A DNA stretch of 64,000 nt from Prorocentrum cordatum (taxonomy: Eukaryota > Sar > Dinophyceae > Prorocentrales > Prorocentraceae), in the NCBI GenBank assembly GCA_963575745.1, contig CAUYUJ010015306.1, forward strand, positions 93,501-157,500, given 5' to 3'. A program made the translations under genes and the position numbers. Under the pieces are notes generated by a model. That model was given only the letters and a program-made list of their open reading frames with translations. It had not been told where the DNA came from and made no database searches. The first letter of the stretch is position 1, and the number at the start of each line of letters is the position of its first letter. Below, piece after piece: positions 42,366 through 52,541 of the stretch.

Positions 42366-42559
42366 TTAACTCGTTAATCGTTATAAGAGCTTCTAATCTT
42401 CCAAGCTCGCCATTGCGTTCCGACCCCCTCCCTGCCGTGATTCTCTGATGGGCATTTGGGTGGGGGTCGCTTCGAGCGCTGGACCTGGGCCATGGGCTCG
42501 GGTCCGTTTTCGAGTGGCCGTTGGCGCGCCGCGCGACGGATCCCTCTTCAGCCTGCGTA

Positions 42560-42575
42560 CCATAGGGAGCTCCAC
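42560..42575 (+). repeat. Right target-site duplication of the LINE
   Basis: CCATAGGGAGCTCCAC, identical to 35,304-35,319. The satellite unit continues from it as CGAAGGCGCCAGTGGC. Confidence 0.85.
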
Positions 42576-42735
42576 CGAAGGCGCCAGTGGCAGCGTTCGC
42601 ATGGCGGCCCCGCCCCATTTCGGCACACCCCTCACGAGGATCGTGGCCCCATAGGGAGCTCCACCGAAGGCCCCAGTGGCAGCCTTCGCATGGCGGCCTC
42701 GGGCCATTTCGGCACATCACTCACGCTGACTCTCA
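42560..42735 (+). repeat. 89-bp satellite array, right block
   Basis: Two units start at 42,564 and 42,653 (89 bp apart). They are the continuation of the array interrupted by the LINE. The second unit diverges after about 42,725. Confidence 0.9.
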
Positions 42736-43154
42736 AGGCCCTCTCCTGCTTCTGCTCCTCGGTGAGAGGGACGCCGTCCTTGTCGTCGTCGGCGCTCGCG
42801 AAGACGACCACGAACGTGCCCCTGAGCATGTCGGGCTCCGGCGGGAAGCCGTGGCCACATAGGGAGCGCGGGCGAAGATGGTATTCACAATCGCGGTATT
42901 CACAATTGCATATGGTTGGGTCCTTCGCCAGGCTAATTTTTTGGCCCCCCCCCCTCACCACGTCCCCTTCCCTCGTCTTCCCTTCTCCCCTTCCGATTGC
43001 TCATCCTATCCTTCGTTTGTTTCATACACAGTCCTTCTTCAGACACTTGGCACCCTGAGTTTGTCCGCGCCGTGGGCTCCCAAAACATTTTGACCTCAAC
43101 ATGAGCGCCGGCTTTTGATCCCCAGTAGTTTGTCGGTCGTAACCAGAACTTGTT
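42736..43154. other. Spacer between satellite blocks, no gene seen
   Basis: Mixed unique sequence with one isolated satellite-like word (CACATAGGGAGCG near 42,853) and a pyrimidine-rich stretch at 42,940-43,020. No exon-like or transposon coding signal is visible. Confidence 0.5.
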
Positions 43155-43193
43155 CCCAACCATCCTGTGCTGTTGGGTCCTCGTTTTGAAGAG
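43155..43193 (+). repeat. Leader box before the diverged 89-bp block
   Basis: CCCAACCATCCTGTGC and TGTTGGGTCCTCGTTTTGAA, nearly identical to 34,858-34,896. It is followed by a C/T-rich tract and the satellite at 43,300. Confidence 0.75.
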
Positions 43194-43299
43194 AGCGCCC
43201 CGCGTCCACTCCTCCCGTTGTTCCTCGCCTTTTCCCTCATCCCATCCTTGCCTCTGCCCTCCGCATGTAAACAGTTTGGGCACACCCCCTTCGCATGTT

Positions 43300-43830
43300 T
43301 TGCGGCCCCATAGGGAGCTCCACCGAAGGCCCGAGTGGGAGCGTTCGCGTGCCGCCTCGCACCGATTTCGGCACACCTCTCATACGGCTAGTGGCCCATA
43401 GGGAGGTTTATTGAATGCCCCAGTGGGAGCGTTCGCATGCCGCCCCAAACCCATTTTGGCACCACAATGACAACGGTCGCATGATGGCCCGCTTCTATTT
43501 AGGCACACCCCTCACACGATTCGTGGCCTCATAGGGAGCTCCACCGAAGGCTTGAGTGGGAGCGTTCGCATGCCGCCTCGCGTCGCACCCATGTCGGTAC
43601 ACCCCTCACGCGTTTCGTGGTCCCATAGGGAGTTTGACCGAAGACCCCAGTGACAACGTTCGCATGGCGGCCCCGCAAGCATGTTGGCACGACTCACGGT
43701 TTGTGGCTCCACAGGAAGTTTCATTGAAGGCCCCAGTAAGAGCGTCCGCATGCGGCCCCGCACCCATTTATGCGAACCTCTCACACGATTCGTCGTTTTA
43801 TAGGGAGTTCCGTCGAAGACGACAATCACA
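43300..43830 (+). repeat. Diverged 89-bp satellite block
   Basis: Degenerate units with ATAGGGAG...CACCGAAGGC and GTTCGCATG-type words recur from 43,312 to about 43,820, with longer and less regular spacing than the young block. A leader box precedes them at 43,155. Confidence 0.75.
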
Positions 43831-44119
43831 ATTGCGTTGTTCTCGACTGCATATGGTTGGGCCAGGATAGTTGTTCGGAAGGTGCTTGCTTGATAGGCCG
43901 CCTGATTGATTGCCCGATTCATGGACTCACTGATTGACTACCTGGCTGGCCGTCTGACTGACTCAGTGGCTTACTATCTGGTCGTGCCCCTTTGTGGGCC
44001 AGTTTCTTCTCGGCGACCGCAGACGCAGCCAATGGTGCGCGCAAGAGCGGGTTGTTTTCAGCTTCGGTGTCGAAGGGCGCAATTTACGGCGCATCCAGCG
44101 GCAGAGGGCAGAACCAGTG

Positions 44120-44295
44120 GCGCAACCCACCTGCATAGCGTGGCACATGGCACAGCCAATGGCGCAACCCATGGTGAAATCCATGGCGCAACCCACGGCG
44201 CAACCCATGGACGGCGCTGCCCATGGTGCAACCTACGGAGGAACCCGTGGATGGTGCAACCCATGGCGCAGCCGATGGCGCTGGCGCAAACCATG
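44120..44295 (+). repeat. 12-bp minisatellite ATGGCGCAACCC
   Basis: Twelve-base words ATGGCGCAACCC and variants repeat through the block. The open frame over it (GATHGATHG-type) is a repeat translation, not a gene. Confidence 0.85.
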
Positions 44296-44339
44296 AGCCA
44301 GGTGATCCGACAGTGGGCCGAGTCTTCGTGAGGAGGAAT

Positions 44340-44770
44340 ACTTCGGAAGATCAGGAGGAGAAGGAGGAGGAGGATCAGGAAGAGCAGCAGCCACATTGTG
44401 CGGAGAGCGTGAGGGGGAGGAGCGATGCGGCTGGTGGCGGAAGATTTTTGGACGATTGACGGCAGGAGGGCAGGCTGGAAGGCGACGATTGGACGTCAAC
44501 CACACGGGCGAGGGGACGAGGGACCGAGGAGACAGAAGGGGGGGCGCTGATACGAGGGGGCGAGGATTCTAGGATTGTAAAGGCCTTGCGGCCGGTGCCG
44601 CCGACCCAGAAGGACGACGACGACGACCACCACCACGACCACGACGACGACAACGACGACAACGACAACGACGAGATGATGACATGTGGCGGGCGGTGGA
44701 AGGAGGAGGAGGAGGAGGAGGAGGAGGAGAAGGAGGAGACGGAGGCGGAAGAGGAGGAGGAGGAGGGCAG
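44340..44770. repeat. GGA- and GAC-triplet patches
   Basis: GGA triplets at 44,342-44,385 and 44,700-44,768, GAC/CAC triplets at 44,614-44,676, with unique purine-rich sequence between. Confidence 0.85.
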
Positions 44771-45678
44771 TGGCTTGAAGTAATATGCTTTTGGGGCGCT
44801 TTACCCCGTTAGTGGGCCCAGATTCCTGGTGTCACCACCCTGGAGGGCACGGTGGCCCGGCGGAACAAAGTGGCCACGCTGCTTAATGTTTTGACGCGAG
44901 GGACGTGTGGCCACTGCCTGGGTTGCGGGTCCCAGAGGCAAGCAAGTCTTGTCCATGCGGGCTGGCGATTCCCGTCCGCCCATCCCATGCGAGGAAGGGG
45001 GGGCGGGAAGGTCGCCAGTGACAAGTTGTGCCCCGGGTGTCGCTATCAGCAGGTAGTGACGCTGGATTGGAGCAGCCGCCCGAATTTCGCCCTGGCGGAC
45101 ACGGAGCTCTTCGAATTCAGCGCGGAGACACAAATCGCACCACAATGCAAGACGCAACAAAACGACACGAATTTTGTACTGGGGCGACGGTGGTGATGTA
45201 CATCTGATCAGACCTCCCGCTTCACAACCGGGCGCGCGCATGATTCATAAGTCCTCTGGTCTGCGGCGCGCCCTGGATTGATGAATCCTCTGGTGTGCGG
45301 CGCGCCTTGGATCAATTTATCTTCTGGCGCGCTTGCTCCAAAGACCTCGCGCCTTGTTCGGTTGGGGCTGCGTCGCCTGCAACTGCTGTGGCCGACTCGG
45401 GGCCACATAAGCAGGCCGGAGGTGAGGTGGGCATCCCAGCGAGAAAGGTCCAGATGTAGATTGAAGGGGTGAGATCCCAACATTCCGGGTGAGATGCCAA
45501 CATTTCTGGAATTTTGGACGGGTGAATTCCTAACATTTCCAGACTGCGGCTTCGGGAAAGCCTCCTCCCGTTCATTCCTCATACTCCTTCCTCCTTTCCT
45601 CCCCCTGCTTCCCTCGTCCCCCTTCTGCCCCCCCTCCTTCTTCCCCTCACATCCACATGCACACACGCACACGACAAG

Positions 45679-45899
45679 CACTTAAACCTTAGATATTCAG
45701 TCTTGACCATTTAAACCTTAGAGACCCAATATTGACGTTCCTTTATTCTCTAGATATTCAAACTTGACATGCACTTAAAACTTTGGGGACCAATACTGAC
45801 ATGCACTTAAGCCTTGTCGGCTCAATTTGGACATGCACTTACACCTTAGATACCCAATCTCGACATGCACTTAAATCTTAGAGTCTCAATCTCAGAAGG
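45679..45899 (+). repeat. 32-bp minisatellite
   Basis: About seven units of the form CACTTAAACCTTAGATACCC-AATCTTGACATG, mostly 32 bp apart. More AT-rich than its surroundings. It ends just before the leader box of satellite block 3. Confidence 0.85.
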
Positions 45900-45966
45900 G
45901 ATGCCAGGTGTCTGCGTTGGCAGGAGACTGTCCAGATGTTGTCACAACGTGCGCTGTACTTGTCTT

Positions 45967-46006
45967 CCCAACCCTCCATTGGTTGGGTTCTCATTTTGAA
46001 TAGAGA
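45967..46006 (+). repeat. Leader box before satellite block 3
   Basis: CCCAACCCTCCATTGGTTGGG keeps the stem although its bases changed. TTCTCATTTTGAATAGAG follows, then a C/T-rich tract and the ~105-bp array. Confidence 0.7.
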
Positions 46007-46084
46007 AGTGGGGTGCCGACTCCCTTCTCCTTCTCCTTCCGCCCTCTGTCCCCTTTGTCGCCTGCCTGCGCCTGCCTGCACATG

Positions 46085-46783
46085 CTTGCTGGGGGGCCCG
46101 CTCGCCTGGCAGCTGGGGGGGCCAGCACGGTGGAGCCCCACGCAGATCCAAACGTGGCCTCGCCATCCCTGGGGGGGGGCTGCGAGGTGTGAAATTTTCG
46201 CTATTGTCAAGGGCTGCTGGGGGGGGGGGGGCAGCACAGTGGGGTCCCATGCAGTCCCAAACGGCACCTCGCCATCCCGAGAGGGTTAGCGAAATGTGAA
46301 AATGTCGTCATTTTCGAGGAGGGTGCTGGGCGGGGCCAGCACAGTGGGATCCCATGCAGACCCAAGCGTGGCCTCGCCATCCCTGGGGCTCTGCGAAGTT
46401 TGAAACTTTCGCCACTTTCGATGGCTGCTGGGGGGGGGGCAGCACAGTGGGGTATCACGCAGACCCGCCATCCCTGGGGCGCTGCGAAGTGTGAAATTGT
46501 CGCCGCATTCGAGGGCTGCTGGGCGGGGCCAGCACAGTGGGATCCCATGCAGACCCAAAAGGGACCTCGCCATCCTTGGGGCGGCGTTGCGAAGTGTGAG
46601 TTGCTGCCTTTTTCGAGTGCTTCTGGGCGGGGCCAGCACGGTGGGGTCCCACGCAGACCCAAACGTGGCTTCGCCATCTCTGGGGCGCTTCGAAGTGTGA
46701 AATTGTCGCCACTTTGGAGGGCAGCTGGGGGAGCCAGCACAGTGGGTCATCACGCAGACCCAAACGGAACCTCGCCATCCCTG

Positions 46784-46819
<36 letters not shown>

Positions 46820-47350
46820 AAATTTTGGAAGTGTCGCCATTTTCGAGGGCTGCTGCGGGGGCAGCAAATTGGGGTCTCACGCAGACCCAAACGGCACCTC
46901 GCCATCCCTGGGGCGCTGCGAAGTGTGACATTGTCGCCACTTTCGAGGCCTGCTGGGCGGGGTCAGCACAGTGGTGTCCCACGCAGACCCAGACGATACC
47001 TCGCCATCCTTGGCGGGCTGCGAAGTGTGAAATTGTCGCCTCTTTCGAGGGCTTCTGGGCGGGGCCAGCACAGTGGTGTCCCACGCAGACCCAAACGTGG
47101 CCTCGCCATCCCTGGGAGGTTGCGAAGTGTGACGTTGTCGCCACTTTCGTGGCTGCTCGGCGGGGCCAGCACAGTAGGGTCCCACGCAGACCCAAACGGA
47201 ACCTCGCCATCCTTGGGTGGGTGCAAAGTGTGAAATTGTCGCCGTTTTCAACGGCTGCTGGGCGGGGCCAGCACAGTGGTGCACTACGCAGACCCAAACG
47301 GCACCTCGCCATCCTTGGGGCGCTGCGAAGTGTGAATTTGTCTTCATGTT
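46085..47350 (+). repeat. ~105-bp tandem array (GTCGCCACTTTCG satellite), block 3
   Basis: About twelve units share GGGCGGGGCCAGCACAGTGG, CCACGCAGACCCAAACGG, CCTCGCCATCCCTGGGG and GCGAAGTGTGAAATTGTCGC. Spacing is 89-130 bp. One unit contains a (TG)n run at 46,785-46,820. Open frames across it are repeat shadows. Confidence 0.92.
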
Positions 47351-48060
47351 CGAGGGCTGCAGTCAGATCCTCCCTCTCCGCCTCTTCTTACTCCTCCTCT
47401 GGTTTATCCCAGCGTATCTCATAACTTTCAAAAGATCCTGCAGCCGGTCGCTGGGATGTTCGAGTCTGAACTGTCGTTTCTCTGTGCCATGGTGGACACG
47501 CTCCTTTAGCCAGTGGCACTGGTTCAGCCAATCTGTCGTGCAGACACTGCGCCATTGAATGATTGCTTGCTTGCTGGTGGATAGAGAGAGAGAGGGAGAG
47601 AGAAGGGCGTGTTCAAGCTCGGTTGGCTCGAGCGCGCCTCGAGCCCCTCTCTCAGGAGGAAGGGCCTCCATTCATCGGGGTGCCACACGGTGTTGGCCGC
47701 CAGAGTCGCCTCTGCCGCCCATCGCAGCGCTCATATCGGCAGGCGAGCGCGGAGCGCCTGCCAGCGCCACCGCCCAGATCCTGCTTCTCCCTCCCGCGCG
47801 GCCTGGACGCAGAGTCGGACGGGGTGAGGACGAGGGTAAGTCCGCTCAAAGCGTTCCGGATCGCTTTCAGAGCGCTCCCGAACGCTCTGACAAGGCCGCG
47901 GCGCCCGAGACATTCTCCAGATCTGCCAGAGTTCGGAGATGCTCGATTCGTCCTCACTCGATTTTACTCTCGTCCTGGCTTCGTCTCCTCCTGTCCCTCC
48001 CGCGCGGCCCAGACGCAGGGGGGTCGAGGCCCAGAAGTCGGGAGCCTTGAGACGGGGGTC
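47351..48060. other. Intron sequence, no gene seen
   Basis: Unique, then GC-rich sequence with a short GA run at 47,582-47,604. Open frames have biased composition only. Confidence 0.4.
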
Positions 48061-48084
48061 AATGCAGACGGGGGTCAGCCAGAG

Positions 48085-48250
48085 CGCCCGATCTTGCAGG
48101 ATCCTGCAGGGCCAGGGTCGCATTGACCCGTGTCTGGGTGCAGGATCCTGCAGGATCTTGCAGGATCCTTCGCATTGACCCGGGTTCGGGTGCAGGATCT
48201 TGCAGGATTCTGCGGGATCTTGCAAGGCCTGACTGGCCCGGCTCTGGAGA
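48085..48250. repeat. Palindrome-rich repeat GCAGGATCCTGCAGG
   Basis: TTGCAGGATCCTGCAGG and GCATTGACCCGGGT words recur three times each over 165 bp. They combine CTGCAG, GGATCC and CCCGGG palindromes. Confidence 0.75.
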
Positions 48251-48484
48251 TTGACCCGGGTCAGAAGATCCCCGAGGAGGGGCGTCGGAGCTGACGTCGC
48301 CCCCCGCGCGACGGCCCGCCGCTCGGCCACGCGCTGGTGCCGGGACCGCCCCGAGGGGCAGGGCGGCCCCCAGGGGCGCCCACGGGTGGAGGGGTGGTCC
48401 GTGAGAGGGCGGCCGTCCAGGGCCTCTCTCGCTGGGGCTGCGCGGTAGCGCTGATCGCCCGGGGGCCCGAGCTTCAGAGGAGGA

Positions 48485-48885
48485 AGAGGTACCCATACCT
48501 CTACCCTTCCCTCGTCTTCCCCGTGTTGGGCCTCCTGGGCATTCCTCGTCGCCACCGCTGGATTCGCCTCGAAATCCTGGTCAGAACGCACCTCGGGAGA
48601 GGTCCGGGGAGGAGCAGTATCGGTACCTTTTGGTTTCCCCAGAGCTGGAGGCGAGGTCCGACGTCTAGGATTATGATGTTCCGACCCACTGCAGCCTTGA
48701 TCACGAGAGAGAGTTTCGAGCACCAGAAAAGTACCGAAGCTCGAGGGTTTTCACGTGTCGGGCCCTGGGAGATACTCGTCCGACACTGTTTCGACACTCT
48801 TTCGAAATTTTTCTGGGTGCACGAAATAGTTTCTGGGATGTGGCCCTTGAGTACGATGGGGGCAACATAAGTCCAGGATTCGAGT
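48485..48885 (+). repeat. Dispersed repeat (TCGCCACCGCTGGATTCGCC ... TCGGGCCCTGG...), fullest copy
   Basis: The first half (GGTACCCATACC, GTCGCCACCGCTGGATTCGC, TCCTGGTCAGAACGC) recurs at about 62,715-62,855. The second half (TTTTCACGTGTCGGGCCCTGG, CGACACTGTTTCGACACT, TTTCTGGGATGTGG, AACATAAGTCCAGG) recurs at 25,617-25,740. Confidence 0.85.
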
Positions 48886-48997
48886 AGGAGATCGACGACA
48901 GCATGGATCTCCCCAAATGGATCTGTTCGTCGACTCTGCGAAGAAGTGCGCCGAGTGTCCGTCGATCTGCATCCGTTCGAAGCATGTCTCCGTAGTT

Positions 48998-49157
48998 TTA
49001 AGTCGGGCCTGCCCCTTCTACAGGAGGAATATTCAGAAATAGTATAACAAATAGTCGAGGGACGATTTTTTTGTATTTATTGACAAGTTGGGAATATGTT
49101 TGAGTATTTCTTTTGTTCTCCCAAGACCCGCCTGTAGGGGGACATGCCCGAGCTAAC
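48998..49157. mobile_element. 160-bp TIR element, GTCGGGC family, copy E2
   Basis: The ends AGTCGGGCCTGCCCC and GGGGGACATGCCCGAGCT are inverted. CTACAGGAGGAATATTCA just inside the left end is shared with copy E3. The interior includes GTATAACAAATAG and GGGACGATTTTTTTG. Confidence 0.8.
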
Positions 49158-49310
49158 TGTAGATTCGGAGGACATTTCAACTTTGGGGAAGTCGGCGGCT
49201 CTGCAGTCGATCCCCCACTTGAACGATGGCCTTCCACGCCTGGCCGCACCGGGCCATGCGGCGTCGGATGACGAGGACCCCCGCCTCACCCCTGACGATG
49301 AGGCCTTCAC

Positions 49311-49470
49311 TTACGTCGGGCCTGTCCCTCTACAGGAGGAATATTCAACAATAAAGCAGGAAAATAGCCTGGGGACGATTTCTGACTCGTTTTGGATAAT
49401 TGTTGTGTTTTATTTAATAGTTGTAAATTTTAGTCCAGAATCCGCCTGTAGGGGAGCATGCTCGACCTAA
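49311..49470. mobile_element. 160-bp TIR element, GTCGGGC family, copy E3
   Basis: Same length as E2. The left end is CGTCGGGCCTGTCCCTCTAC, the right end CCTGTAGGGGAGCATGCTCG. The interior shares CAGGAGGAATATTCA and GGGGACGATTT. It lies 153 bp downstream of E2 in the same orientation. Confidence 0.8.
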
Positions 49471-50332
49471 GCCTTCCCGCTGGCAGTAGCCGGCTTGGGC
49501 ACTGCTGGGCGAGGCCAGGTGTGGCCCCGCTGCGAGGCAGAGCTGGCCGAGCGGGGCGGGAGGGTCGCAATGGTCGAGTGGGGATCGACTACGGAATCGA
49601 TTCACCCCCAAAATTGATTGCCCTTCATCGTCTGCGAGACATACCGACAAACCTACAATGCTCCGTAGATCTACGCACTATCGGCACAGTTCTACGAAAC
49701 GTGCCTGCGATGCTCCGTAGATCTGCTGGCTAGTCTACGTATTTTCCGCATGGGTTCGACGGGAACGTCAATGTGGGGGGAAATCTGTGATGTAGCCGGT
49801 GCCGACTCGAAATGGGAGGGTCGCAGGGGACGGGTCGCAGGGGCCCGTTGCCGCAAGGGCGGGTCGCTTGCGGGTCGCGGGGGGCCGTGTTGTTGGGGTT
49901 TGGGGCCGTCTTTGGGTTTCTGTTGGGGCGTTCTTGGAAAGTTATACGTCCCAGGAGGCGGGGAAGCCGCTTGGCTTACTCCGCACCGCCGACCCCTCGG
50001 GAGCCCTGGATGTCGCTTTTCCAGGGTGCGCTATTGTAGAAGAGTTTCAGTCCCGTGCGTCCATGAGGGAAACCAACATCGGTCAAGGAGCCTTGTTCGG
50101 TCGTTTGGGGGGCATCTTAGGGCTTATGAGGGCGTCTCGATAGCCTTTGGGAGCCTCTTGGTGACCTCTGGGGGGCCTCTTTTGGAAGCCTATCGGGGCT
50201 TCTGGGAGAATCAAGGGGTCATTGGGGCATGTGGCGTTTGTTTTGTGGGGGGAGGGCTCTCGTGCCCTGTCGAGTTCCCCCTCGTCGGCTCGTCCCGAGC
50301 CCCCAAACGGATAGTCCTGCATCTGATCCCGG

Positions 50333-50690
50333 AGGAGGAGCACCCGAGGAGGGGGGAAGGAAGGTCGAGAAGGGGGAGGGATTGATAGACGAGGAGGGGG
50401 GGGGGAAGGAGGACAAGGAGCAGGGGGGAAAGGAGGCGGAGGCGGGGTGGGGAAAGAGGACCGACGGACGGACGGACGGACCGACGGACCGACGGACGAG
50501 TAGGGGAGGAGGCTGGAGGAGGAGGAGGAGGAGCAGGGGGGAAAGGAGGCGGAGGCGGGGTGGGGAAAGAGGAGGATAGGAGGAGGAGGAGGAGGAGGAG
50601 GAGGAGGAGGAGGAGGAGGAGGAGGAGGAGGAGGAGGGAGGAGCAGGATAGGGCAGGAGGAGGAGGAGGAGGAGGATAGGACAGGAGGGC
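50333..50690. repeat. (GGA)n tract with GACG tetramers
   Basis: G/A-rich from 50,333, GACGGACG/GACCGACG tetramers at 50,461-50,505, and GGA triplets to 50,690. Confidence 0.92.
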
Positions 50691-51099
50691 AGGAGAGCAG
50701 ACGAGAGCCCCCGAGGAGAAGTTCCCGAAGTCGGCGGAGGGCATAGACAAGTCCCCGCGCGCCCTGAGGACGCGAAGCGGGCGGCCCGCCGCCACCCCCT
50801 GCGGGTGGGGGCGGCTCGGAGGGCGACCCGCGGTCCTGGCGGCGGTGGAAGAGGGGGAAGAGAAAGAGGAGAGCGAGGAGGGGGAGGAGGCAAGATCAGG
50901 AGGAGGAGATGGAGGAGGAGGAGAAGGAGGATGTTGGGAGGGCGAGAAGTTCCTGGACGACGCTGACGGCCAGCCCACGTTTGCGAGCAGAACGATGTAT
51001 TCGAAGACGCGTGCCAGTGATACCTTGATGTGTGCGTGCGCATGCTGATGCACCTTTAAGCATGTCGAAGCAAATATTATGGCACCTGTGCATGCATAC

Positions 51100-51287
51100 G
51101 TGCATACATACACACATACATACATACAGCCATACATTCATACATACAAACAAACAAACATGCATATATCCATCCATCCGTCCATCCAGCCATCCGTCAA
51201 TACATACATACATCCATACATACATACATACAGACAGACAGACAGGCAGACAGACGGACATACATACATACATACAGACAGACAGAC

Positions 51288-51340
<53 letters not shown>

Positions 51341-51565
51341 TACGTACATGCATGCATGCATGCATGCATGCGTGCATACATACATACATACATACACACA
51401 TACATACATGCATGCATACGCACAGGCATACACACATACTACATGCATGCATGCATGTATGCATGCATGCATGTATGCATACATACATACATACACACAT
51501 ACATACATACATGCATGCATACGCACAGACATACACACAGACTACATGCATATGTCCATGTCTAT
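51100..51565. repeat. (CATA)n/(CAGA)n/(CATG)n tetranucleotide tract
   Basis: About 465 bp of tetranucleotide repeats: CATA, CCAT, CAGA (pure at 51,272-51,340) and GCAT. Poly-His/Thr and Cys/Val frames across it are artefacts. Confidence 0.97.
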
Positions 51566-52087
51566 ACAAGTACATATATATGTGGATGTGTATGTCTACA
51601 CCCCTTAGTATGTATACATAGTGACAGATACAGCGGGAGCAAAAGGAGGGACATTACAAGTCATGAAGCCGTCAATGAGGAGGGGTGGATCTGGAGCTTT
51701 CTGCGTTTGGCTCCTTTGGTCTCCACGGCCTCAGGGAATGTCCGCTGCCCTCGCGGGACCCCTGGAGGCCTCCAGAGGAGGAGAGGGAGCTTGGCCGTTG
51801 CGTGTGGATTGTCACGTTTGATATTTTATTTCGCAGGGCCATCAACGCAGAGATGTTCTGAAACCATCCGGATGCTTGGTGGCCTCATTGCGCCAGGGGG
51901 GTCCCAAATGTTGTCCCGCAGTGGGCAGGGCGAGGAACAAGCTGGGTGCTTGGAAGCAAACCGAACAGCGGCACAGTCCGATGGCGGATTCGGCACTCGA
52001 GGGCCATAGGTCTTGAGCACCTGGTCTCGACAAGCGCCGATCGGCGGTCCAAGCAGGCAGACTTCGTCGGCGAGCCTGGGGAGCAAG

Positions 52088-52240
52088 TGAGAGGGGGCGA
52101 GCCTTCTCAGAAGAATCGAAGTCCCCCAGCCTTTTGAGAAGGTTCTCTAAGCCTCCCCCGAAGACACAGGAAACCTTTCAGAAGGCCGGAAGGCTTCTGA
52201 GAAGCCCCGCCGCCTTCTGAGAAGGCCTTCGCCTTCTCAT
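52088..52240. repeat. CTTCTGAGAAGG-type inverted repeat, copy 3
   Basis: GCCTTCTCAGAAGAATCGAA, TTTCAGAAGGCCGGAAGGCT and TCTGAGAAGCCCCGCCGCCT match copy 1. It ends 200 bp before the exon at 52,450. Confidence 0.6.
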
Positions 52241-52449
52241 TTCCCCCCCTCGCTCGCCACATGATGGAGAATGGTTGTCGAGAGCGTCCACCGCTCCCTC
52301 CTCCCATCTCTTTCCCCGTCATCCTCCCTCGTCCGCTCCCGTCCTCGCCCCCTTCCACTCCGCCTCTCCTTCCCACACCCTCACGTTTTCTCTTCTCCCC
52401 CACCGACATCGCGTGGCATTTTGATCTGCTTGGTGATTCGTTTTGCCAG

Positions 52450-52541
52450 CGAAGCTGCTGAGAGAAAGAGCTGCGGAAGAGAACGCCAGGAAGCTTCTGT
52501 CGCAGGCCCAGAAGTCGAAGGCGATCTTGAGTTCTAACAAG
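52450..52541 (+). CDS. Hsp70/Grp170-like exon: ARKLLSQAQKSKAILSSNK
   Basis: Two bases plus thirty codons follow acceptor TTTTGCCAG and end at donor GTGCCG. The lysine-rich helix KLLRERAAEENARKLL and then SQAQKSKAILSSNK matches the Hsp70 helix R-x-x-[AR]-L-x-x-x-[AV]-[EK]-x-[AT]-K-x-x-L-S, with the LSxN form of Grp170/Hsp110. It joins VAPFNVESLFDD at 63,098 in phase 0. A stop lies in frame at 52,434, so the exon cannot extend far upstream. Confidence 0.87.

Larger units (their letters stand above)
35320..42559 (+). mobile_element. Full-length LINE (non-LTR) retrotransposon, APE endonuclease + RT + RNase H
   Basis: A 7,240-bp element has a 251-bp leader, ORF1, 28 bp, then ORF2 and a 194-bp 3' region without poly-A. 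It is bounded by perfect copies of the 16-mer CCATAGGGAGCTCCAC (35,304-35,319 and 42,560-42,575). That 16-mer is part of the surrounding 89-bp satellite, and removing the element with one 16-mer restores an intact satellite unit, so this is a target-site duplication. ORF2 carries an apurinic-type endonuclease, reverse transcriptase, a Cys-His finger, RNase H and terminal Cys motifs. The only coding break is a frame change at seven A's (38,935-38,941). The perfect duplication and open frames suggest a recent insertion. It lies in the sense orientation inside the 17.8-kb intron of the Hsp70-like gene. Confidence 0.92.

Noticed and set aside
43906-44331. Frame with GATHGATHG repeats
   Set aside because: Translation of the 12-bp minisatellite.
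35036-47350. CRISPR array
   Set aside because: The tandem units are contiguous satellites without unique spacers, and the genome is eukaryotic.
46400-47424. Overlapping frames across 46.4-47.4 kb
   Set aside because: They follow the ~105-bp satellite. Each unit shifts frame and no protein similarity is seen.
51032-52009. His/Thr-rich frame of 325 codons
   Set aside because: Product of tetranucleotide repeats (CATA/CAGA).
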